From Spirochaetaceae bacterium (lineage in GTDB: Bacteria; Spirochaetota; Spirochaetia; Treponematales; Breznakiellaceae), in the NCBI GenBank assembly GCA_031284645.1, contig JAITXS010000172.1, forward strand, positions 1-7,066: DNA of 7,066 bases, written 5' to 3'. Both the position numbers and the translations under genes were made by a program. A model generated the notes under the pieces. It was not told the origin of the DNA, searched no databases, and was given only the letters and a program-made list of their open reading frames with translations. Shown here piece by piece: positions 1 through 4,605 of this stretch; position 1 is the first letter of the stretch, and every line of letters starts with the position of its first letter.

Positions 1-290
1 AAACAGATGACATATCAAACAATCATGCGGTTGTGCTTGAAGGAATAAACGGGAAGGCATATTTTGTGCCGCTGTTCAATAAGCCGAAGGTCAGGGAGGG
101 GGATTATATATCGCTGCAAGCGAGAGAAAACCAAAAAGGCCGCCTTACACCGAGAGTATATAAAATTGACGCGCAAGAAGTATATAAGGAAGCGCGGAAA
201 AACAAATATGACAACAGCCTGTTTTTTCATGTAAAAAATGAAAGGGCATTAAAAGGAGAGCGAACAGAAAGAGGGGGGATCAAACGGTGA
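1..290 (+). CDS. C-terminal end of a probable conjugative relaxase (partial)
   Basis: The reading frame is open from the left edge (first full codon at base 3) to a TGA at 288-290, giving 95 residues with no start in view, so this is the 3' end of a larger gene. A GTG at 33 could in principle start a short protein, but no ribosome binding site precedes it and the frame is already open upstream. The visible part begins with a beta-rich stretch (residues about 10-45, around VVLEGINGKAYFVPLF and VREGDYISLQ), followed by a basic, helical Lys/Arg/Glu-rich tail. A short beta-rich unit of this style resembles the C-terminal DUF3363-type region of VirD2-like relaxases, which sit just upstream of traG in Tn4371-like elements. 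The assignment rests on this resemblance and on position; no catalytic residue is in view. Its stop overlaps the traG GTG start by 3 bases (GTGA), so the two are probably co-translated. Confidence 0.5.
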   Translation, partial: TDDISNNHAVVLEGINGKAYFVPLFNKPKVREGDYISLQARENQKGRLTPRVYKIDAQEVYKEARKNKYDNSLFFHVKNERALKGERTERGGIKR

Positions 291-2344
291 ACGATAATGA
301 ATTTTTAAGAAAAAAGCCAAAAGATATTGAAAACGAGCGCACTTTCAGTTTTTTCTTCAAAATAATAACCTTCGTGATAATTATTTCAGGCTTATGGATT
401 GGCGCGCAAGCATTCGCAAAAAGCGTAAATTATGCGCAAGAATGGGTTGGTAAACCAATGAGCGTAATACGCCACCCTTTAAGCGGAGAGCCGTATCCGC
501 TTTATTATCCTTGGTCGCTTTTATGGTGGATGCTGTTATTTTACAAAAAATGGGAAGTACACGGATATTTATACAGTGCGTCTAAAATCGCGGGTTTCAT
601 GTCGCTTTTAGCCATCATTTTTTATCTGTTTGTAAGCTTCGTGATAATAAGGGGGAGAGCACAGAATATTTTCGGAACCGCACGATGGGGCACGAAAAGA
701 GACCTTGAAAAAGCGGGTCTGTTAGGGGAAAAGGGCGGCGTTATTTTAGGCCAGTTAAAAGAGGCGCGTCTAAGCTATAAATACAACGCGCAAAGTGGAA
801 ATGTCGTTTTGGATTTGATAAGGCCAAGTCAAAAAATCGTACAAAGCGGCATATACAACTCTCTTTTAGCCGCACCAACGCGCAGCGGCAAGGGTGTATC
901 CTCTGTTGTGCCGACTCTTCTCTCATATCCGGGAAGTGTCTTTATTCTTGACCTCAAGGGAGAAAATTTTGACTTTACCTCCGGTTTCCGCGCACGATTT
1001 GGAAAGGTGTACCGGTGGGCACCGATGGGGAAAGGACATCACTTCAATCCACTTATGGAAATCAGGAGAGACCAAGACGCTTTTAGTGATGCGAACCTGC
1101 TTGCGGATATTTTAACAACACCGGTGACCGCGGCTGCCAGCTCCGCCTCTGAACACTTCATAACCGCAGCCCGGGATTTTCTCACCTCTGTTATTTTGCA
1201 TTGTCTTTGCAGTGACTGGGAAGATAAAACATTTTCCGGCTGTAGAAAGTTTTTAGCTCAGGTTGATCCGGTAGATTCTGATAATAATCAATATATTTAT
1301 GATCTTATGATAAAAGGTCATCACTGTTCGTCCGAGATTCATCAGCAAATTATCGAAGGGGCGGGAAACCAGCGCAAGAGGCCTTATGAGGAAGGCGGGT
1401 CGGTGTTGTCAACGGTTAATAACGCGCTTGCGATCTTCGCCGACAACCATATAAAAGAAAATACCGCCAACAGTGAATTTTATATTGATGAGTTTGAAAA
1501 GACAGACACGCCAATTAGTTTGTATGTGACTATTCCCTACTCAGAGATACAGCGCATAAGTCCTCTTATCCGGATGTTTGTTACTCTCTTTTCGCGCCGG
1601 TTTACCGGCGGTGAGACAAATGCCATGAACATAAAATTTAAAACCCCGATTTTGTTTATTCTTGACGAGTTTGACAAGCTTGGAAAAATGGAGGAACTCC
1701 ATACAAACATGGGGATTCATAACGGGTATGGAATCCATTATTTTTTAATCATTCAGGCGATAAGCCAGCTTAACAAACTATACGGTAAAGATCATAGTTT
1801 TTTGGCACATTGCCGCACAAATTTATTTTATGCACCCGGCCCGGCAGAAATCGAAAATGCCGAGACTATAAGCAAAATTTGCGGACAGGAGTCTATCTAC
1901 AAGGCAAACCGGAGCTACTCAGGGTCGAAAGGCGGCTTGCTGTTTTCCAATCACAGCCTGTCCGGAAATGAGCAGGGCCGGAATTTAATAAACGCTGATG
2001 AGGTTTTGCGTCTCCCCTCTGATCAGCTTGTCCTTTTAACACAGGATTCACCGCCTTATATCGCCAAAAAAAATGTTTATTACAAAGACCCGATGTTTAC
2101 AAAACGGTATATATACGGCCCTGCTTTTAAGGGGCGGGAAGGAGCGTTAAAGGTGATCGGGGAGAAACCGGACGGGCCTCACTGGTTTGATCTTCCGGAG
2201 GAAGGGAATAGTCCGGCGGAGCAGGAGGAGGCGGTATCAGAGCCGGAACAAAAGGAAGATACCGGTTATCCGGAGAACAGCGGGGAGACCGGCAAAGATG
2301 ATGAAGACCCTGATGAAGACCTCATGGAGGAGTATGGAATTTAA
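287..2344 (+). CDS. traG: TraG/VirD4-family type IV coupling protein
   Basis: This inner-membrane ATPase recruits the relaxase-DNA complex and hands it to the Trb secretion channel. The 685-residue product has the family layout. A membrane helix lies at about 20-43 and a second at about 101-121, with a periplasmic stretch between them, followed by a cytoplasmic RecA-like domain. The Walker A loop is APTRSGKG at 196-203 (Lys202), followed by the typical FILDLKGENFD segment. Walker B is LFILDEFD at about 456-463, followed by KLGKMEELH. The conserved C-terminal part of the family is also present (FYAPGPAEIENAETIS, then NLINADEVLRLP and LLTQDSPPY). The start is GTG at 287, chosen because a G-rich Shine-Dalgarno (AGGGGGG, 272-278) lies 8 bases upstream. 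The last roughly 45 residues form a strongly acidic Glu/Asp tail. Length is close to RP4 TraG (about 635) plus that tail. It starts inside the stop of the preceding gene and ends one base before the RHH gene start. Confidence 0.96.
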   Translation: MNDNEFLRKKPKDIENERTFSFFFKIITFVIIISGLWIGAQAFAKSVNYAQEWVGKPMSVIRHPLSGEPYPLYYPWSLLWWMLLFYKKWEVHGYLYSASKIAGFMSLLAIIFYLFVSFVIIRGRAQNIFGTARWGTKRDLEKAGLLGEKGGVILGQLKEARLSYKYNAQSGNVVLDLIRPSQKIVQSGIYNSLLAAPTRSGKGVSSVVPTLLSYPGSVFILDLKGENFDFTSGFRARFGKVYRWAPMGKGHHFNPLMEIRRDQDAFSDANLLADILTTPVTAAASSASEHFITAARDFLTSVILHCLCSDWEDKTFSGCRKFLAQVDPVDSDNNQYIYDLMIKGHHCSSEIHQQIIEGAGNQRKRPYEEGGSVLSTVNNALAIFADNHIKENTANSEFYIDEFEKTDTPISLYVTIPYSEIQRISPLIRMFVTLFSRRFTGGETNAMNIKFKTPILFILDEFDKLGKMEELHTNMGIHNGYGIHYFLIIQAISQLNKLYGKDHSFLAHCRTNLFYAPGPAEIENAETISKICGQESIYKANRSYSGSKGGLLFSNHSLSGNEQGRNLINADEVLRLPSDQLVLLTQDSPPYIAKKNVYYKDPMFTKRYIYGPAFKGREGALKVIGEKPDGPHWFDLPEEGNSPAEQEEAVSEPEQKEDTGYPENSGETGKDDEDPDEDLMEEYGI

Positions 2345-2345
2345 T

Positions 2346-2780
2346 ATGAATAACGATTTAGTTTATTTAGGGATTAAACTACCCCTTGAACTTGTCTCTC
2401 AAATAGAGTCTTTTTGCCGCGAAAATAAAATAAAAAGCAAATCCGAATTTGTACGACGCGCGATAAAAAATTATATATATCCTGATATAAAAGATGAGAC
2501 CTTAAGGATGATAAGCCTTAAAGATATGCAAGTTAAAACCCAGCGTATCATTGACATGATACAAGTGCTGTTCACATTCCAGACCACCATGTATAAAAAT
2601 ACTTTGCTTTATCATTCAGAGATTCCGCAGGACATGAAGGACGTCGCCGCCATGTCGGCGAAGGATAGATATACCAAATTCTATAAAGCCTTTGAAAAAA
2701 GCCTTGCAGAAGATGATGCCTCCTTTTTTGAGCGGATTTTGCACCAATTCTATTCAGGAGACGACAATGGGCAAAATTGA
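2346..2780 (+). CDS. CopG-like ribbon-helix-helix protein of the transfer operon
   Basis: This is a small 144-residue protein whose first 45 residues read as a ribbon-helix-helix DNA-binding domain: a short beta strand (YLGIKLP), a helix (LELVSQIESFCREN), a turn with KSKSEF, and a second helix (VRRAIKNYI). RHH proteins bind DNA as dimers through the strand. The remaining 100 residues look helical and charged and I do not recognise them. Genes annotated as CopG family sit between traG and trbB in Tn4371-like elements, so position supports the call; a role as operon regulator or accessory factor is inference. The ATG at 2346 follows the traG stop by one base. An in-frame ATG at 2334 would add four residues (MEFN), but the GGAGGAG at 2326-2332 lies almost on top of it, while it is 13 bases from 2346; neither spacing is ideal. 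The 3' end overlaps trbB by 14 bases. Confidence 0.85.
   Translation: MNNDLVYLGIKLPLELVSQIESFCRENKIKSKSEFVRRAIKNYIYPDIKDETLRMISLKDMQVKTQRIIDMIQVLFTFQTTMYKNTLLYHSEIPQDMKDVAAMSAKDRYTKFYKAFEKSLAEDDASFFERILHQFYSGDDNGQN
2756..2761 (+). promoter_or_regulatory. Ribosome binding site fixing the trbB start
   Basis: AGGAGA lies 5 bases before ATG 2767, within the end of the RHH gene. It decides the trbB start in favour of 2767 over the longer reading that would begin at TTG 2692 deep inside the RHH gene. Confidence 0.75.
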
Positions 2781-3720
2781 AAACGAGATGGAAACACGCC
2801 GGAGGCAGACGGATAATCTGCTTGACGACTTGAGCGTTTTGATTCCCTATTTTGAAAAAAAGACCATTACCAATATTTATATATACGGTGATGGGAATGT
2901 GCAGATAAATGATTTTGAGAGCGGTCTGTTGGACACCGGGGAGACTATCAGTCCCGCCGGAAGGATGCAAATAATCAACTCTCTAGCCTCAATATCGGAT
3001 ACTCCCATTGATACATGGGAACGCCCTACATTAGAAAGCATTATCCCCGACTATGACATAAGAACCACCGCCATCCTACCGCCGTGGGTCACGTCTCCGG
3101 AGATAACGTTCAGACGTCCGGCCGACAGAATATTTTTACTGGAAGAGTATCTTGAGGCAGGGAGAATTTCAAAAGAGTTTTTCGACATGATTGTTTTTCA
3201 TATTGAAAAGCGCAGTAACCTGATTATATCAGGATCAACGGGGTCGGGAAAAACGACATTTGCAAACGCGTGTATTGAAAAAATGCGCGAGTTTACTCCC
3301 GATGATAGGGTTTACATAATTGAAGATACGCCGGAACTACAGTGCAAAAGCAAAAATAAAACACAGCTTTATATCAGAAAAGAACAGTCCGTTGCCGCGA
3401 TTCAAACGGCTTTACGCTGGACGCCTAAAAGAATTATTTTCGGCGAGCTGCGAAGCGGAGATGTCGCAGTCGAACTGCTTGAGGCATGGAACACCGGACA
3501 TCCGGGAAATATCACAACGATTCACTCCAACAGCGCAAAATCAACAATAAGCCGTATTGAGGGACTTTTGCGCCAGAAAATAGCGGGTACTTTGCCCGAT
3601 CTCTCTGAAACCGTTGATCTGATCGTCCACCTGTCAAGTAAAAGGAAATTCGGCCCGGTGGTAGACGAAGTTAGAACCACAAAGGAAATTATGGCGGAAA
3701 TCACTGCTAAACCCGGTTAG
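2767..3720 (+). CDS. trbB: TrbB, VirB11-family secretion ATPase
   Basis: This is the hexameric cytoplasmic ATPase at the base of the type IV secretion channel; it drives pilus assembly and substrate transfer together with TrbE and TraG. The 317-residue length matches RP4 TrbB (about 320). Family motifs appear in order: Walker A GSTGSGKTT at 156-164 (Lys162), the Asp box around IIEDTPELQ at 184-192, Walker B around RIIFGELRSGD at 222-232, and the His box NTGHPGNITTIHSNSA at 242-257. The N-terminal part includes NIYIYGDGNVQI and the linker region ending in FRRPADRIFLLEEYL, as in this family. The start at 2767 has a good Shine-Dalgarno (AGGAGA, 5-base spacing) and overlaps the RHH gene by 14 bases. 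The gene ends at a TAG with no T-run hairpin after it, so I see no intrinsic terminator. It is followed by the only sizeable gap in the operon. Confidence 0.97.
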   Translation: MGKIENEMETRRRQTDNLLDDLSVLIPYFEKKTITNIYIYGDGNVQINDFESGLLDTGETISPAGRMQIINSLASISDTPIDTWERPTLESIIPDYDIRTTAILPPWVTSPEITFRRPADRIFLLEEYLEAGRISKEFFDMIVFHIEKRSNLIISGSTGSGKTTFANACIEKMREFTPDDRVYIIEDTPELQCKSKNKTQLYIRKEQSVAAIQTALRWTPKRIIFGELRSGDVAVELLEAWNTGHPGNITTIHSNSAKSTISRIEGLLRQKIAGTLPDLSETVDLIVHLSSKRKFGPVVDEVRTTKEIMAEITAKPG

Positions 3721-3750
3721 AATCCGGTACGGACGGCGGCAGATAAAAAC

Positions 3751-3755
3751 AACAC
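3751..3755. repeat. Left copy of flanking direct repeat (possible target-site duplication)
   Basis: AACAC directly abuts the left terminal inverted repeat and is repeated exactly at 3904-3908 outside the right one. The match extends to 7 bases (AACACAT, 3751-3757 and 3904-3910) if the next two bases are counted. A short direct repeat flanking inverted repeats is the expected footprint of transposition. Confidence 0.6.
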
Positions 3756-3790
3756 ATCCTCAATTCTTAGTCATAAAGTGGTTTAAAATG
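3756..3790 (+). repeat. Left terminal inverted repeat arm
   Basis: It consists of ATCCTCAATTCTTAGTC (3756-3772), an 8-base extra segment (3773-3780), and GTTTAAAATG (3781-3790). The outer 17 bases match the right arm at 15 positions and the inner 10 bases match exactly, in inverse orientation. Confidence 0.75.
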
Positions 3791-3807
3791 CCATGAAACA
3801 GCCATTT

Positions 3808-3834
3808 TTGACATATATCCATTCACAATACCAT
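3808..3834 (+). promoter_or_regulatory. Possible weak promoter inside the inserted element, facing trbC
   Basis: A perfect -35 hexamer TTGACA lies at 3808-3813. The best -10 is TACCAT at 3829-3834 (4 of 6 consensus matches) with a short 15-base spacer. Transcription would begin near 3841, inside the apical hairpin. It could supply trbC and downstream genes, but the spacing and the poor -10 make this tentative. Confidence 0.25.
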
Positions 3835-3855
3835 CCTGAACAGAACGATTCAGGA
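3834..3855. repeat. Perfect 7-bp inverted repeat (apical hairpin of the element)
   Basis: TCCTGAA at 3834-3840 and TTCAGGA at 3849-3855 are exact reverse complements separated by 8 bases. No T-run follows, so it is not a standard terminator. In transcript it would cap the long stem made by the terminal arms; as DNA it could be a binding site. Confidence 0.6.
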
Positions 3856-3876
3856 CGATTTCAAGCATTAACACCA

Positions 3877-3903
3877 CATTTTAAACGACTACGAATTGAA
3901 GAT
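3877..3903 (-). repeat. Right terminal inverted repeat arm
   Basis: CATTTTAAAC (3877-3886) is the exact reverse complement of 3781-3790. GACTACGAATTGAAGAT (3887-3903) is the reverse complement of 3756-3772 with two mismatches. Confidence 0.75.
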
Positions 3904-3908
3904 AACAC
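3904..3908. repeat. Right copy of flanking direct repeat (possible target-site duplication)
   Basis: AACAC directly follows the right terminal inverted repeat and is identical to 3751-3755; the following AT also continues the match with 3756-3757. Confidence 0.6.
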
Positions 3909-3930
3909 ATATAAATTTAATTCATATATA

Positions 3931-3936
3931 AGGAGA
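3931..3936 (+). promoter_or_regulatory. Ribosome binding site of trbC
   Basis: AGGAGA lies 7 bases before ATG 3944. It fixes the start of trbC and therefore the full length of the unusual duplicated leader. It lies outside the inserted element and so would predate it. Confidence 0.8.
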
Positions 3937-3943
3937 ATATACT

Positions 3944-4348
3944 ATGATTAAAAACAAGAAATTGTATTCTTTTAAAAATAAAAAAAAGCAAACCGGTATC
4001 CCGATAGGGATATATATCGGTGTGTTATCTCATTTCTTGAAAAATAAAAAAAATCAAATCAGTATCGCGATAGGGATATATATCGGTGTATTAGCTCAAA
4101 TGGTTTTCGCAGCAGATGATTTAATTCCCAAAGGTATGACCACTTTAGTGGAGAGTATAAAGGATGTATTCGTTGGCCCGTTTGTCAGGGCTATCCTTGT
4201 TATTATCTTTTGCGGCGCGGGGGTCGCTTATGCTTTTAACAGGGATAATGACAAAATAAAGCTAAAGGCTATCGCTATAGGGGTCGCTATAGGCATTATC
4301 GGAGGGGCGAGCATTATAGTAGAGAAACTCTTTGCCGCGGCGTCATAA
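3944..4348 (+). CDS. trbC: TrbC/VirB2-type prepilin with duplicated leader
   Basis: This is the major pilin subunit, inserted in the inner membrane and assembled into the conjugative pilus. The 134-residue product has a long N-terminal leader, a probable signal-peptidase site after VFA (Ala56, AXA-type context before ADDL), and a mature part of about 78 residues. The mature part contains two hydrophobic helices (about 78-98 and 105-127) separated by a short charged loop (NRDNDKIKLK), the classic VirB2/TrbC topology. RP4 TrbC is likewise processed by signal peptidase and then cyclised by TraF; whether cyclisation occurs here cannot be seen. The leader is odd: residues 9-30 and 31-52 are a 22-residue tandem repeat, each with a KNKK basic patch and the hydrophobic core IGIYIGVL. 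The start is secure because of AGGAGA upstream and the lack of an internal in-frame ATG before Met53. The stop overlaps trbD by one base (TAATG). Confidence 0.92.
   Translation: MIKNKKLYSFKNKKKQTGIPIGIYIGVLSHFLKNKKNQISIAIGIYIGVLAQMVFAADDLIPKGMTTLVESIKDVFVGPFVRAILVIIFCGAGVAYAFNRDNDKIKLKAIAIGVAIGIIGGASIIVEKLFAAAS
3968..4099 (+). repeat. 66-bp tandem duplication within the trbC leader
   Basis: Copies 3968-4033 and 4034-4099 match at 56 of 66 positions with no gaps. A 22-base block around CGATAGGGATATATATCGG is identical in both. The period is a multiple of three, so the frame is kept and the leader is lengthened by 22 residues. In copy 1, CCGATA and TATCGG also form a 6-bp inverted repeat (4001-4020). 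Confidence 0.9.
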
Positions 4349-4605
4349 TGATAAATATGACACCGTTTAGTATTCCATCACACCGCGCCCTTTCCCAAAG
4401 AGACCTGATCGGCGGAATCCCGCCTGCCGGTATTTTGCTTCTCTTTATGCTGGGCGCGATTTTTATGTATGGTTTTCAAATGTACTATATGGCGATCCCC
4501 ATTGTGATCGTCTATATCATTATGCGCGTACTGTCAAAAAGAGACCCCTATATGATAGATATTGTTGTTGAAAACTTGAATCAAAAGGATATCTATATAC
4601 CATGA
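4348..4605 (+). CDS. trbD: TrbD/VirB3-like inner-membrane channel protein
   Basis: This is a short inner-membrane component that works with the TrbE/VirB4 ATPase. The 85-residue product has the VirB3/TrbD pattern: a short N-terminal segment with FSIPSHRALSQRDLIGGIPP, a strongly hydrophobic central region (about 27-62, one long or two closely spaced helices with a MYGFQMYYM interruption), and the family's SKRDPYMIDIV motif at about 63-73. It starts on the last base of the trbC stop (TAATG) without a clear Shine-Dalgarno, which suggests translational coupling to trbC. Its stop overlaps the trbE start (ATGA). An alternative start at Met4 would change little. Confidence 0.92.
   Translation: MINMTPFSIPSHRALSQRDLIGGIPPAGILLLFMLGAIFMYGFQMYYMAIPIVIVYIIMRVLSKRDPYMIDIVVENLNQKDIYIP

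Larger units (their letters stand above)
3756..3903. mobile_element. Candidate miniature inverted-repeat element (MITE-like) between trbB and trbC
   Basis: This 148-base segment fills most of the 223-base trbB-trbC gap. Its ends are inverted repeats: the left arm (3756-3790) and the reverse complement of the right arm (3877-3903) match at 25 of 27 positions once an 8-base insertion (ATAAAGTG, 3773-3780) in the left arm is set aside. A 7-bp inverted repeat with an 8-base loop (3834-3855) lies near the middle. AACAC is found directly outside both ends. Removing the element plus one direct repeat would leave a 70-base gap with the trbC ribosome binding site intact. There is no transposase, so any movement would need enzymes encoded elsewhere. 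I do not recognise the family. The alternative is a native regulatory structure, but the flanking direct repeat favours insertion. Confidence 0.65.

Noticed and set aside
2360..2380. 6-bp inverted repeat AGTTTA/TTAAACT-like near the start of the RHH gene as an autoregulatory operator
   Set aside because: It is short, AT-rich and inside coding sequence encoding the RHH strand; chance is sufficient.
3704..3740. Rho-independent terminator after trbB
   Set aside because: Only a short CCGG-containing inverted match occurs, with no T-run. The later hairpin at 3834-3855 also lacks one.
3767..3868. 33-residue open frame on the - strand inside the trbB-trbC gap
   Set aside because: It lies wholly within the proposed miniature element, has no ribosome binding site, and such short frames are common by chance. 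It may recur wherever the element recurs, without being a gene.
3756..3903. Integron attC-like recombination site
   Set aside because: The imperfect inverted repeats suggested it, but I do not find the paired RYYYAAC and GTTRRRY core sites at the ends, and there is no cassette context.
4272..4293. Short direct repeat TCGCTATAGG at 12-base spacing in the 3' part of trbC
   Set aside because: It encodes the Ile/Ala/Gly-rich pilin membrane helix (IAIGVAIG) and is adequately explained by low-complexity coding sequence.
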